Positions 1 through 8,593 of a DNA stretch of 64,000 nt are shown here, one piece after another (position 1 is the stretch's first letter; each line of letters starts with the position of its first letter). Where the stretch lies: NCBI RefSeq assembly GCF_013744875.1, contig NZ_CP059399.1, positions 6,386,001 through 6,450,000 of the forward strand. Direction: 5' to 3'. Made by a program: the position numbers and the translations under genes. The DNA comes from Nocardia huaxiensis (lineage in GTDB: Bacteria; Actinomycetota; Actinomycetes; Mycobacteriales; Mycobacteriaceae). Below the pieces are notes generated by a model. That model saw nothing but the letters and a program-made list of their open reading frames with translations, searched no databases and was not told the DNA's origin.

Positions 1-493
1 TGTGGTAGGCCAGCCGCCAGGCGGGCGGGAACCAGGTGGCCAGGCGCAGCGGCCCGCGCGGGGTGACCGCGACCGTCCAGGCGACTTTCGTTCGCCCACC
101 GCCGATATCGGTGAATTTCATGTCCTCGGCGTATTGCCGGACCATCAGGTATTGCATCCAATTCCCGCTCACCACACCGAAGGTGATGCGCTGCAACGGT
201 TCGTACCGCCAGAACCGCTCGCGTTCGACCCACAGGAAGCGCAGCGGATCAAAGACCGATCCCATATCGCGGACGACGCCGACCCCGCGGGCGGGCGAGT
301 CGTAGAGCACGCCGAGACGTGGGAACGGCAGCCAGCTCCAGGCGCGGTCGTCGTCGATGGCGGTCCAGACCGCGTGCAGTGGCGCGTTGAAGGTGGGTTC
401 GATGGTGAAGACCAGTGCGGCGGTGTCGAAGACGGAGTCGTCGACCGGTTGTGCGGCTGGATGCTGGGTGTGCAGGAACGAGGTGGCGCTCAT
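1..493 (-). CDS. SRPBCC-family protein, cut by the left edge
   Basis: About 164 codons are visible; the C-terminus lies outside the window. The ATG at 493 is preceded by GGAGGC at a good distance. The reading (MSATSFLHTQHP..., then FNAPLHAVWTAIDDDRAW) matches the start of a START/SRPBCC fold: a beta strand, a helix with an alternating V-W-x-x-I pattern, and a later conserved W-x-V strand. The family binds hydrophobic ligands or acts as polyketide cyclase/dehydratase; no specific ligand can be read here. It is transcribed away from the TetR gene at 643, and such pairs are often regulator and target. Confidence 0.75.
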   Translation of the reverse strand, partial: MSATSFLHTQHPAAQPVDDSVFDTAALVFTIEPTFNAPLHAVWTAIDDDRAWSWLPFPRLGVLYDSPARGVGVVRDMGSVFDPLRFLWVERERFWRYEPLQRITFGVVSGNWMQYLMVRQYAEDMKFTDIGGGRTKVAWTVAVTPRGPLRLATWFPPAWRLAYH

Positions 494-533
494 GGCTGCC
501 TCCGGAAGTTCGTTGTGACCTGGTGATAATTAC

Positions 534-543
534 CCGACGTCGG
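534..543. promoter_or_regulatory. Palindrome CCGACGTCGG between divergent genes
   Basis: A perfect 10-bp palindrome sits in the 149-bp space between the SRPBCC gene and the TetR gene, next to a locally AT-rich stretch. Its place makes it a candidate operator for the adjacent TetR protein, but a 10-bp GC palindrome can arise by chance in this genome. Confidence 0.3.
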
Positions 544-642
544 TGTCATCAAACTAAATTGTCTGGGACGGAAACACAAGAGCGTGTTCCCGACGCCCCG
601 CTACCAGCGGGATCACCGGCCCGGCCGCATACGATGGGCTGG

Positions 643-1305
643 ATGACCGAACCAGCCAGGCGCGGACCCGGCCGCCCCCGCGACGAACGCAATGCCGAGC
701 GGCGGCGCGCCGAACTCATTGCCGCCGCGTACAAGGTGTTCACCACGAAGGGGTATGCGGCCGCCTCGACCGCCGACATCACCGCCGAGGTCGGCGTCGG
801 CTACGGCACCTTCTACCGCTACTTCGACAGCAAGCGGGCGATTCTCGACGATGTGGTGGATTACGGGCTGGATCGGCTACTGCAGGACATCGCGGGCGAT
901 GTCTTCGAATCCACCACGGACACAAAAGAAATCACCATCGAGGGGTTGATCACGACCTGGACGAGCGCCGTCGATCGCATGTGCCGGATCGCCGAATCCG
1001 ATCCGGCGCTCATGCAGGCGCTGCTGTTCGATCTGCCCGGCATCGACGAGGAGCTCGACAGCCGGATCCTCGGTCTCGGCGGCATTCTGGCGGCGACGGT
1101 CGGCCGCTTTCTGTCCCGCGCGGTCGACGCCGGCGTGGTGCGCTCGGACATCGACACCACCGAGACCGCGTGGATGCTGCTGGCCCTGACGATTCCGCCG
1201 GTCATGCGTACCCTGCGCGGTGACGGCGAACTGGATCGGCAGGCGTATGTGACGACCGCGCTGGCCGTGCTCGAGCCGGGATTACGGCCCACGACACCCA
1301 ATTAA
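643..1305 (+). CDS. TetR/AcrR-family transcriptional regulator
   Basis: A 220-residue protein. Residues about 15-60 form the TetR helix-turn-helix (ADITAEVGVGYGTFYRYF), followed by a helical ligand-binding domain. It should repress nearby genes, most simply the divergent SRPBCC gene, in response to an unknown small molecule. An in-frame ATG lies at 634; I prefer 643 because TACGAT at 630-635 could be a -10 box giving a leaderless message starting there. The ABC1 gene begins 51 bp downstream on the same strand. Confidence 0.88.
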   Translation: MTEPARRGPGRPRDERNAERRRAELIAAAYKVFTTKGYAAASTADITAEVGVGYGTFYRYFDSKRAILDDVVDYGLDRLLQDIAGDVFESTTDTKEITIEGLITTWTSAVDRMCRIAESDPALMQALLFDLPGIDEELDSRILGLGGILAATVGRFLSRAVDAGVVRSDIDTTETAWMLLALTIPPVMRTLRGDGELDRQAYVTTALAVLEPGLRPTTPN

Positions 1306-1356
1306 TCGACGCGCCTGTCTGCTAATCTCGGCCCTGTCCGCCGAGGAGGTCGATCA

Positions 1357-2769
1357 ATGGCACAGGACATCCCCACCTCCCGCGTGCGCCGCGGGACCGC
1401 CATGGGCAAACTCGTTGCGGTGCAGGCTGCTCGGGGCGCGGGCGTGGCGCTGTCCACGGTGCGCGACAGTGACGAGGAGCGTGCCCTCCGGATCGAGCAG
1501 GCGCTCGCCGACGCGGCCGAGGATCTGGTCACCGTGCTCGGCAGCATGAAGGGCCTGGCCATGAAGGCCGGTCAGCTGCTGTCGACCTTCGATGTGCTGT
1601 CGGTGTTCGGCACGAAATCCCTGACGCCGCAGCAGCGGGATCGGTTCCAGCGCAAGCTTTCCGCGCTCTACGACAGTGCACCGCAGGTGCCGTACGCGCG
1701 AATGCGGGCCGTGGTCGAGGCCGAATACGGGCAGCCGCTCGATCAGGTCTTCGCCGAATTCGATGAGCGGCCGATCGGCGCGGCCTCGATCGGGCAGGTG
1801 TATCGGGCCCGGCTGGCCGACGGGCGGGCGGTCGCGGTCAAGGTGCAGTATCCCGGCGTCGATGTGGCCGTCCGAGCGGATCTGAAGAATCTCGCGCTGG
1901 TGGTCCGCCTGCTGCGCACCGTCATGCCCGCGCTGTCCGACCACGCGCTGTTGCGGGAGCTCACCACGCATTTGGCGGCAGAGACCGACTACCGCGTCGA
2001 GGCCGCCCAGCACGACAGCGTGGCGCGAATGTACCGGGGTCATCCGTTCATCCGAGTGCCCGAGGTACTGCTCGAGCTGTGCACCCGGCGAGTGCTGGTC
2101 ACCGAACTGGCCGAGGGCCTGCGCTTCGACGAGATCGCCGCACTGCCCACCGCCGAACGGGACCGGGTCGGCGAGATACTGTTCCGCTTCTTCGCCGGAA
2201 CCATGTTGCGCGAGCGCCGATTCACCGGCGATCCGCATCCCGGCAATGTCCTGCTGGCGCCGGACGGCACCGTGGTCTTTCTCGACTTCGGCTTGTTCAA
2301 GCACATGGACGACACGGCCGTCGACTTCGAGATCGCCTGTGCGCGAGCGGCAGCCGAGTTCCGGGCCGGCGACCTGCGCACGCTCCTGGTCGACTACGGT
2401 GTCCTGGAACAAGACACCACCGCGAGCGCGGAACTGTGTCTGCGTCTGTTCCACGAAGCCACCGGCTGGCTGCTCACCGACGCCGAGATCCGCATCGCCG
2501 AAGACACCGCGGCGACAGCGATTCTCGCGTTCCTCGACCCACGCCGAGGCTATTTCCAACATCTCCGTCAGCAGTACGCGCCCGCCGAACACGCCATCGC
2601 GCGCCGCGTCGAATACGGCACCCTCGCCCTCCTCGGCCAACTCCGCGCGGGCGGCAACTGGCATCGAATCGCCCGCGAATGGTTCTACGGCGAGCCATCG
2701 CGCACGGAACTCGGTGTGCTGGAACAGCAGTGGCTGACGGAGATTTCTCAGAGCGCGTACGGGGTGTAG
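1357..2769 (+). CDS. ABC1/UbiB (AarF/ADCK)-family kinase-like protein
   Basis: 470 residues. Diagnostic ABC1 motifs are present: KxGQ at about residue 70 (MKAGQLLS), the Ala-rich replacement of the P-loop (IGAASIGQVYRA), a VAVKVQYPG lysine strand, GDPHPGN and LDFG. The family is an atypical protein-kinase-like fold linked to coenzyme Q or lipid metabolism; actinobacterial members have no firm substrate. GAGGAGG eight bases before the ATG supports the start. Its last 22 bp overlap the end of the convergent gene at 2748. Confidence 0.9.
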   Translation: MAQDIPTSRVRRGTAMGKLVAVQAARGAGVALSTVRDSDEERALRIEQALADAAEDLVTVLGSMKGLAMKAGQLLSTFDVLSVFGTKSLTPQQRDRFQRKLSALYDSAPQVPYARMRAVVEAEYGQPLDQVFAEFDERPIGAASIGQVYRARLADGRAVAVKVQYPGVDVAVRADLKNLALVVRLLRTVMPALSDHALLRELTTHLAAETDYRVEAAQHDSVARMYRGHPFIRVPEVLLELCTRRVLVTELAEGLRFDEIAALPTAERDRVGEILFRFFAGTMLRERRFTGDPHPGNVLLAPDGTVVFLDFGLFKHMDDTAVDFEIACARAAAEFRAGDLRTLLVDYGVLEQDTTASAELCLRLFHEATGWLLTDAEIRIAEDTAATAILAFLDPRRGYFQHLRQQYAPAEHAIARRVEYGTLALLGQLRAGGNWHRIAREWFYGEPSRTELGVLEQQWLTEISQSAYGV

Positions 2770-3464
2770 AGGGTGGACTGACCGGCGTAGGTGGGTTTGC
2801 CGTAGTCGTCCTTGGGCAGGGCGGTGAGGCGTTGGCGGCTCGCTATGGCGCGCAGGGCAATCGGGTCGAGACCGGCGTCGCGGAGTTGCGCGTCGGAGAT
2901 CGGGACATGCTCCCAGATCTGGTATTTGCCGAGCTTGCGGTGTGCGTCGTTGAGAGCGACGACGGAATCGAGGAATCGCGCGGCGAAGGCGGCCGGTTCC
3001 ATTTCCGGTGCCGCCATGTCGCCGGATTTCACTGCGGCGGCGAGGTTTCGCTCGATGCCGTCACCGAATCGGTAGAGGTAGACGCTGCGCCGGTCGGAAG
3101 GCTTCTTCAGGCTGTTGCGAATCTCGGCGATCTTGGCCTCCTCCTCGGGGCGCAAAAGGTACTCGCCACAGAAGAAGCCGTTGAGGTCTTCGGACTCCAG
3201 GACGCTGATATTCAGCTGGATGGCCTGGCCATCGAGGGTGAACCTGCGCTCGTAGTTCCCGGTGGTGAGGTTGGTCAGGATCTTCTCCACATCCGGCCAG
3301 ACCTCGTCGAAGGAGGCCGAGGCCAGATTCTTGTGCGCGGTGCCGGTCAGCTTCAGGTGACGGTAGTACTCGTCCTGCATCCAACTGCTGATATCTGACC
3401 TCGATTTCAGCCGGGCGGCGAATTCGGCTGCCGTGGATTGCAGGTGAGACTTCGCGATTCCCAT
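2748..3464 (-). CDS. Hypothetical protein, 238 aa
   Basis: No family recognised. The protein is acidic-basic mixed, without a signal peptide or membrane segment, with helix-rich ends and an aromatic central strand region (NYERRFTLDGQAIQLNI, NGFFCGEYLL). The ATG at 3464 has GGGGTG at proper spacing; a GTG at 3473 is the alternative. The stop overlaps the tail of the ABC1-family gene, so the two are convergent. A 17-bp inverted repeat lies just upstream at 3482-3498 and may control it. Confidence 0.75.
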   Translation of the reverse strand: MGIAKSHLQSTAAEFAARLKSRSDISSWMQDEYYRHLKLTGTAHKNLASASFDEVWPDVEKILTNLTTGNYERRFTLDGQAIQLNISVLESEDLNGFFCGEYLLRPEEEAKIAEIRNSLKKPSDRRSVYLYRFGDGIERNLAAAVKSGDMAAPEMEPAAFAARFLDSVVALNDAHRKLGKYQIWEHVPISDAQLRDAGLDPIALRAIASRQRLTALPKDDYGKPTYAGQSTLYTPYAL

Positions 3465-3481
3465 GACGATCACCCCGAATT

Positions 3482-3498
3482 ATGTTGGAGGTCAACAT
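3482..3498. promoter_or_regulatory. Inverted repeat ATGTTG-N5-CAACAT upstream of the 238-aa gene
   Basis: ATGTTGGAGGTCAACAT has perfect 6-bp arms around a 5-bp centre. It lies 18 bp upstream of the minus-strand start at 3464, where a promoter is expected, in an AT-richer stretch. It is a plausible operator; the regulator is unknown. Confidence 0.35.
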
Positions 3499-3577
3499 GA
3501 ATACGGTAGGTGGACGGGTGTCGCCGCGATGCCGGTTCGACCGCGCGTGGCACGGATGGACAGGCTATCCGGGCAGG

Positions 3578-4084
3578 TCAGGACCAACCGGACGGGTTGG
3601 AGAAGCTTTCGCGGGAGATGCCGGAGCCGGTGTCCGGGAAGTCACCGAAGCGGGTGTTGTGCAGGTGGGCGAAGAAGTAGCAGAGGGATTCGCATTCGGC
3701 GTCCAGGATGGCGGTGGACGGATCGGCGAGGACCGCGGCGTGGAAGTCGTGGCCCATGGCGAGGATGAAGCCGCGGCAATAGAGGAAGCCGTCGTCGGAG
3801 CCGTCGGTCACCTCGTGGATGTCGGCGCGGTCGAGGTCGTGGAGTTTGCGTTCGGCTACCCGATCCAGCGCGGTCAGCTGCTCGGCGGACAGGTCCGCGC
3901 TGAGCGTTGTCAGGTGTTCCAGGAATGCGGCCAGGTGTTCATCCAGGGCGTATGCGTCGGCGTCGTCGGTTCTGCCGGCCAAGGACTTCCGCAGGGCGTT
4001 CGGTTCGGCGCCGACCCGTTCCCAGGCCGCCTCGAGCAGGCTCCAGAACTGGGATTCGTCTGCGGGAGTGGGGATCTTGTTCAC
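3578..4084 (-). CDS. DUF4240-like protein
   Basis: 168 residues from a GTG at 4084 (VNKIPTPADESQFWSLLEAAW). The FW-x-LLEAAWERVG start, the conserved Asp/Glu-rich middle and the tail resemble DUF4240 proteins, small soluble proteins of unknown function. There is no signal peptide. No strong ribosome binding site is visible before the GTG, so translation may be coupled to the DUF1905 gene that ends 32 bp upstream on the same strand. Confidence 0.7.
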   Translation of the reverse strand: MNKIPTPADESQFWSLLEAAWERVGAEPNALRKSLAGRTDDADAYALDEHLAAFLEHLTTLSADLSAEQLTALDRVAERKLHDLDRADIHEVTDGSDDGFLYCRGFILAMGHDFHAAVLADPSTAILDAECESLCYFFAHLHNTRFGDFPDTGSGISRESFSNPSGWS

Positions 4085-4116
4085 GAGGCGAACGGTAACA
4101 ATCGGGGGTGACAGGT

Positions 4117-4416
4117 TCAGGCGATCGTGAGGGTGATCTGGGCGGAGTCGCCCGCGGTGAGACCTTCGGCGGTGCGGACCTGCTTCTTGATCGGGAGGAT
4201 GTAGGTGGCGCGTTTGCGGTCGGGGAACAGGGATGTGGACCAGCGGGATTCGCCGAGGGTTACGCGCACGCGAACCGAGCCGAAGCCTGCGGCGTGGCGG
4301 CCGTGGAGTTCTTCGATGTCGTCGGCCAGGTCCTCGGGCAGGCTCACGAAATGCCAGGCGGCCTGGCCCTCCCACTCCCAGAGCCGGGCGGTGAAGGAGT
4401 ACGTGGGGTTGGGCAT
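4117..4416 (-). CDS. DUF1905-domain protein
   Basis: 99 residues matching the compact beta-barrel DUF1905 pattern: LWEWEGQAAWHFVSLPE near the N-terminus, then GFGSVRVRVTLGESRWSTSL, then LPIKKQVR with a final GDSAQITLTI strand. Function is not established for the family. It is the first gene of a two-gene minus-strand unit with the DUF4240-like gene and lies back to back with the lipoprotein gene at 4464. Confidence 0.82.
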   Translation of the reverse strand: MPNPTYSFTARLWEWEGQAAWHFVSLPEDLADDIEELHGRHAAGFGSVRVRVTLGESRWSTSLFPDRKRATYILPIKKQVRTAEGLTAGDSAQITLTIA

Positions 4417-4463
4417 GGGTCGAACCTAGTCGCCGAGACCGACAGGTCTGGCATGGTGAGTCG

Positions 4464-5573
4464 ATGGGGTGGCTGCGAGTCGTGATGGCGGCGGGGCTCA
4501 TTGCGCTGGCCGCGTGCGGCGGGAACTCACCGGTGGATGCGGACTTCGGCGGGTGGGAACCGGTGGGACCGCCTGCGGCGGGGGCACGCGTGTTGGCCGT
4601 CACCGCGGCCGGAGACGAGCTGTTGGCGCTCGGGTCGGTGCCCGGGCCCGAGGGGCGCTCCCCCGCCGCGTGGACTACCGGCGACGGACGCCGGTGGGAG
4701 GCGGTGACGGTGACCCCGCGCAGCGGGTATGGGGTTGTCGCCGAACTGATTTCGGGTGGGGTCGGGGAGCGGGTGGTGGTGCTGGGGCAGGCGTTCGGGG
4801 GTGCGCATTTCAATCCGCGGATGACGGTGTGGGCGGGTGACCGGTCGGCGTTGGAGGAGTTTCCGCAGAGTTTCGAGCAGTTCGGGGGGCCGCGGGCGAT
4901 CGGGGTCGGTGGGGCGGCGGCGTTCGGGGGCACCGGGCTGCTGGTGGGGGCCTGGGACGGCAGCGGTGGCAGGTACGGGGTGGCGGTGTGGACGTCGAAG
5001 GATGGTGCGAATTGGGTTCGGCAGGCTGATGATCCGGCCTTGTCGGCGGGGCCCGGTGAGGTGACCGGGGCGGGTGGGGTGGCTGCCGGGCCCGGCGGAT
5101 TCGTCGTTGCCGGGAACAGCATTCGCGGGGTGGATTACCAACCGCTGGAATGGGTTTCGTCGGACGGGTATTCCTGGCAGCGGATTCCCCTGTCCGGCAG
5201 CGGTGTCGCCGATCGGGTGGCCTGCGCGGCGACCGAGCAGGCGGATCCCTGCGTGGTGGTGGGGCGGACGGTGGGGGTGCGCCCCCAATTGCTGTGCTGG
5301 CCGACGGCTTCGGTGTACCGAACCGGGCCGGGAGGCGGGACGCTGGATGTCGATCAGGCCCTGCTGCGCGCGGACGAGCTGCTGATGAGCATCCGCGTCG
5401 ACGGCGCGGCGCGCCTGCTCACCGCCGGTCGCGACTGCACCGGTATGCGCGAGGTGCCGCTGCCCGTGCGCGCCCCGAGGGCGTTCGTCGGCAATCTGCC
5501 CGGCGGGCTGCTGCTGGCCACCACCGATCCCGACGGTGACAGCCGAATATGGTTGCGCGCCATGGCCGGCTGA
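4464..5573 (+). CDS. Predicted lipoprotein, unknown function
   Basis: 369 residues. A short signal peptide ends in the lipobox ALAAC (Cys at about residue 18), so the mature protein should be lipid-anchored outside the membrane. The rest is Gly/Trp-rich with repeated W-T/S-x-D-G-x-x-W units (AVWTSKDGANW, EWVSSDGYSWQ), which suggests a beta-propeller of sialidase/BNR-like blades. No catalytic set is visible. GGTGAG precedes the ATG. Confidence 0.8.
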   Translation: MGWLRVVMAAGLIALAACGGNSPVDADFGGWEPVGPPAAGARVLAVTAAGDELLALGSVPGPEGRSPAAWTTGDGRRWEAVTVTPRSGYGVVAELISGGVGERVVVLGQAFGGAHFNPRMTVWAGDRSALEEFPQSFEQFGGPRAIGVGGAAAFGGTGLLVGAWDGSGGRYGVAVWTSKDGANWVRQADDPALSAGPGEVTGAGGVAAGPGGFVVAGNSIRGVDYQPLEWVSSDGYSWQRIPLSGSGVADRVACAATEQADPCVVVGRTVGVRPQLLCWPTASVYRTGPGGGTLDVDQALLRADELLMSIRVDGAARLLTAGRDCTGMREVPLPVRAPRAFVGNLPGGLLLATTDPDGDSRIWLRAMAG

Positions 5574-5590
5574 CACCGTGGATCGGTTCG

Positions 5591-6025
5591 CTACCCGGAG
5601 ATGCTCGGGATGATCGAGCTCAGCCCGCCACCCCCGCCGGAGCAGGATCCGGTGGCCGCCACGTCGACCGTGCGCGGGGTGACGAGGACGGCGGCGCTGA
5701 GGTAGCCGACGCTGGCGGTCAGTTCGTGGGCGCCCGCGGTTTTCGGAGTCCAGGAGACCTTCATGCCGCCGAGCATGTTGGCCGAGCCGTTCACCGAGCC
5801 GATCGCCTTGCCGTTGTCGGCGAAATTGCCCGAGGACAGGGGGTTCTTCGGGAAGCCCTCGATGGACAGGGTGTAGGTGCAGCCGACCACGTGTGTGGAG
5901 CCGGTGAGCGACAAGGTGTAGGTTTCGGCCGCGGCCTGGGGCGCGGCCGTCACCACGGCCGCCGCCGCGGCGACGCCGACGGCGAGAGCGCCGAGGGGAC
6001 GGGCTGTCACATTGCGCACCAACAT
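5591..6025 (-). CDS. Small secreted protein, unknown function
   Basis: 144 residues. Residues about 1-33 form a Sec signal peptide with an Ala-rich core and AAA cleavage region. The mature part (about 110 residues) has an immunoglobulin-like beta pattern and ends in a Gly-rich tail with a conserved-looking Cys pair (GCTYTL, GSCSG). It is convergent with the lipoprotein gene, 17 bp away. A stem-loop lies in its leader at 6056-6072. Confidence 0.78.
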   Translation of the reverse strand: MLVRNVTARPLGALAVGVAAAAAVVTAAPQAAAETYTLSLTGSTHVVGCTYTLSIEGFPKNPLSSGNFADNGKAIGSVNGSANMLGGMKVSWTPKTAGAHELTASVGYLSAAVLVTPRTVDVAATGSCSGGGGGLSSIIPSISG

Positions 6026-6055
6026 GCTGTCTCGATTCTTTCGACGGGTGTTGCT

Positions 6056-6072
6056 GTGAGCCTTCGGCTCAC
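6056..6072. promoter_or_regulatory. Perfect 7-bp stem-loop GTGAGCC-TTC-GGCTCAC
   Basis: It lies 31 bp upstream of the minus-strand secreted protein gene. It could be a dimeric operator or a leader-RNA hairpin; the sequence alone does not decide. Confidence 0.3.
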
Positions 6073-6159
6073 CGACAGCGTAGATGTGAAATCACAATAC
6101 TTCAGACGAAGGAATCGGGGGCTGGCACCGATAGTCGAAACGTGCGGGCCGCCGTGTCC

Positions 6160-6165
6160 TAGGCT
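6160..6165 (+). promoter_or_regulatory. Probable -10 box TAGGCT of a leaderless message
   Basis: TAGGCT ends 7 bp before the ATG at 6172, the distance expected if transcription starts at the start codon. Leaderless genes of this kind are common in mycobacteria and relatives. Confidence 0.4.
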
Positions 6166-6171
6166 GGATGG

Positions 6172-6591
6172 ATGGCCGACCGCAAAGTGCAGGGCTGGGG
6201 CGAGATTCCGGTGGTGGTGCGGGTAGCGGGGGTGCTGGTGGCGATCGAGGGAGCGGTCGCGACGGTCGCCGCGGGTGTGGCGGCGGCACTGCAGTCGATC
6301 AGCTTCGGAATGGTCGCCGCGGCGCTCGCCATCCTGGTGCTGGTGGCCGGAATCGAGGTGTACCGGGGGCGCTGGTGGCCCCGGACGATCGTGGTGATCT
6401 CACAGATCCTGCTCGCCTGGCTGGCCTGGATGTTCGCCACCGGAGGTGACCCCTGGGTGGGAATACCCGTGGGCGTGGTCGCGGTGGGCGTGCTCGCACT
6501 GCTGTTCTCGCCGCCGTCGAATCGCTGGATGGCGCATGCGTTCGACCTGGAACCGCCTGCGGGCGAATCGAATTCGGGGCAGACCGCGTAG
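6172..6591 (+). CDS. Small integral membrane protein, unknown function
   Basis: 139 residues with four hydrophobic stretches at about 13-35, 42-62, 70-90 and 97-113, then an acidic polar tail. No family signature is recognised. The message is probably leaderless. It is convergent with the Roadblock cluster that ends at 6664. Confidence 0.78.
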   Translation: MADRKVQGWGEIPVVVRVAGVLVAIEGAVATVAAGVAAALQSISFGMVAAALAILVLVAGIEVYRGRWWPRTIVVISQILLAWLAWMFATGGDPWVGIPVGVVAVGVLALLFSPPSNRWMAHAFDLEPPAGESNSGQTA

Positions 6592-6663
6592 CCGTCCCGC
6601 TCAGCACAGGTCAGGCCCGGTCCCGGGCCCGCCTGCGCCGCGAGAGCGTAAGGTGAGCGACTC

Positions 6664-7035
6664 TCACACCTCGATCTCCTCTTCGATGCCCTTGAGCCGA
6701 TGCCGGGCCATCGCCAGATTCGCGCGGCCGCGATCGAGGGCCAGATACAGGAACAGCCCCTTGGACTTTCGGCCCGTCATCGGCCGGATGATGTGGTACT
6801 GACCGCCGAGGGTGATGAGAATGTCCTCGATGTCCTCTTTTAGGGCGAGCTGGTCGATGGTGCGCATTTTGGCGCGCACCACTTCGGTATTGCCCGCCGC
6901 CGCGACCTGCAGGTCCAGCGCCTTGGAGCTGCCGAGCATGCCGAGTGCCATCCCGCTGTTGTAGTCGACGACGCAGGCCCCGATCGCGCCGTCGATGACC
7001 ATCATGTCCTTCAGCGCGAGGTCCATGTTCGTCAT
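6664..7035 (-). CDS. Roadblock/LC7-like protein (last gene of the cluster)
   Basis: 123 residues in the MglB-type Roadblock fold: a helix, the strand GAIGACVVDYNSGMALG, a central helix (EVVRAKMRTI), ILITLGGQYHIIRPM, and a C-terminal helix NLAMARHRLKGI. Roadblock proteins usually act as scaffolds or GTPase-activating partners of small Ras-like GTPases. Its ATG overlaps the stop of the preceding gene (ATGA), so it is translationally coupled. Its C-terminal NLAMAR helix is shared with the first gene of the cluster. Confidence 0.82.
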   Translation of the reverse strand: MTNMDLALKDMMVIDGAIGACVVDYNSGMALGMLGSSKALDLQVAAAGNTEVVRAKMRTIDQLALKEDIEDILITLGGQYHIIRPMTGRKSKGLFLYLALDRGRANLAMARHRLKGIEEEIEV

Positions 7036-7556
7036 ATTCTTTCCCTTCTTCTGGTGTTGGATACCGGAGGTTTGGTGAGTTCGTGTTTGCCGCCCTCGGG
7101 GGCGCGGACTTCCTTGCCGAGAGCCTTCAGATGCTCGGCGATGGCGCGGGCCAGGGGGCGAGATTCCAGGTGCAGGCGGCCGACATTGACTGTGGGAGCG
7201 GCCAATACGGTCAGCGCCGCCGTCCAGCCGGCCGCGTAGATGACCACGTATCCGCCGCTGCCGCGCACCACCACCTCGTCGAATCCGCCGCCGTGCGCGG
7301 TGGTGACGAGACGATGCGACAGCGAAAGCTCCGAGGCGGTGAGGGCGGCCATGCCATTGGGTTCGATGTGGGCGGGCACGTCGTGGACGATGAGCAGCCC
7401 GTCGATGGAGGCCACCAGCGAGCCGGTCAGCTGCGGGACCCGCTCGCGCAGGCCGTGTAGTTCCGGCAGCAGGACCGCATTCGGATCCGGGTCGGTGTTC
7501 GCCACCTTGGTCAACCTCCCTATCAGTTCGCCGAGCTTGGTCTTTCGCCCGGTCAC
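7032..7556 (-). CDS. Roadblock/LC7-like protein
   Basis: 174 residues from a GTG at 7556 that overlaps the previous stop by GTGA. A polar N-terminal stretch (about 30 residues) is followed by a helix and a Roadblock core: LVASIDGLLIVHDVP, LSHRLVTTAHGGGFDEVVVRGSGGYVVIYAAG, and a final basic tail. It is coupled at both ends by 4-bp overlaps, which argues for fixed stoichiometry with its neighbours. Confidence 0.82.
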   Translation of the reverse strand: MTGRKTKLGELIGRLTKVANTDPDPNAVLLPELHGLRERVPQLTGSLVASIDGLLIVHDVPAHIEPNGMAALTASELSLSHRLVTTAHGGGFDEVVVRGSGGYVVIYAAGWTAALTVLAAPTVNVGRLHLESRPLARAIAEHLKALGKEVRAPEGGKHELTKPPVSNTRRRERI

Positions 7557-8593
7557 GCCAGCTCCTGCAGGGCCGCCCGCAGGCGCAGCAGCATGTCGCG
7601 ATCGGCGGGCACCCAGCTGTCGGGGGCGGGAGTGAGCGCGGCCTGCCGGACGCGGCGGCGTGGGAGCGGGCCGGGGCCGCCGGGCGTGGGCTCGGTGATC
7701 TCCGGAGCGCCGGACAGAATCGATGCGGGTGCGGGGGCGGGCGGCTCGATGAGGCCCGCCGCGGTCAGGTCGCGGACGGCCTGCAGGCAGCCGTAGGCGG
7801 TGCGATCGAGGGTGCGGGCAATGGCGGTGACGCTGCGGCGGGCGTCGGCGGCGGCCAGCACCTCGGCCTGGCCGGCGGTGAGCACCACCCGGCTGCGGGC
7901 GATTCGGCGGGCGGGCACGACGGCGGCGCGGTCGACCAGGTCGGTCTGCCAGGGGCCGGAGTCGAGGGCGCCGCGGCGGTCGCACTCGTGCAGGACGACG
8001 CGCGGGGCCACCGGGCAGAGCTCAGCCAGCCAATGCGCGGGGGCGGGCTCGAACTCGGCGATGGTCTCGGTGGCCAGCAGCAGATAGGCGGCGTCGAAGA
8101 TCGACAGCAGCACAAGGGTTTCCAGCCGAGGACGGAAGGGCGTGAGGACGGCGGTCGCGGCGGCCTGCCGTGCGGTGGTCAGCGCGGCGGTGGTGCGCGC
8201 GTGGCCGAGTGCACCGAGAATCCCTGTACTACGCGGTATTTCGCCCTCCGGGCGGTCCGGCGCGGGCAGAGGCGGCACAGCACCGAACTCGCCGGAGGCT
8301 GATCCGCTCGGCGCGGCACCGGGATCCGGATCGGTCGGCACTGGCCGCGCGGAGCCTGATTCGGTGTGCGGATGCAGGATTGCGGATGGATCGCCGGTGG
8401 CGGCGCGCTGCCAGGCGTCGGCGCTGGCCACGCCGGCGGCGATGACGAGACGGTCCAGGGCGGTGGTGCGGCGGCAGTCGACACAGGCGATGGCGCCGTC
8501 GGCGAGGTGGAATGCGCCGTCACCGGTGCGCAATACGCCGGTGCGCCTTTCGTTCTCCAGGCGTTGCAGTTCGATCGCCAGTTCAATGCCCAT
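7553..8593 (-). CDS. DUF4388-like protein with C-terminal winged helix
   Basis: 346 residues. Residues about 1-65 look like a PATAN/DUF4388 module (TGVLRTGDGAFHLADGAIACVDC). A Pro-rich linker follows, then a region of mixed fold around 130-230, and residues about 245-285 form a winged-helix-like segment (VTAIARTLDRTAYGCLQAVRDLTAAGLI). Such proteins occur beside Roadblock proteins and may connect them to transcription. The start overlaps the upstream Roadblock gene by 11 bp and the stop overlaps the next GTG. Confidence 0.78.
   Translation of the reverse strand: MGIELAIELQRLENERRTGVLRTGDGAFHLADGAIACVDCRRTTALDRLVIAAGVASADAWQRAATGDPSAILHPHTESGSARPVPTDPDPGAAPSGSASGEFGAVPPLPAPDRPEGEIPRSTGILGALGHARTTAALTTARQAAATAVLTPFRPRLETLVLLSIFDAAYLLLATETIAEFEPAPAHWLAELCPVAPRVVLHECDRRGALDSGPWQTDLVDRAAVVPARRIARSRVVLTAGQAEVLAAADARRSVTAIARTLDRTAYGCLQAVRDLTAAGLIEPPAPAPASILSGAPEITEPTPGGPGPLPRRRVRQAALTPAPDSWVPADRDMLLRLRAALQELA

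Noticed and set aside
3482..4111. Plus-strand 209-codon frame with GGAGG before an ATG at 3497
   Set aside because: It mirrors the DUF4240-like gene, which has the better protein pattern; the apparent Shine-Dalgarno is part of the inverted repeat.
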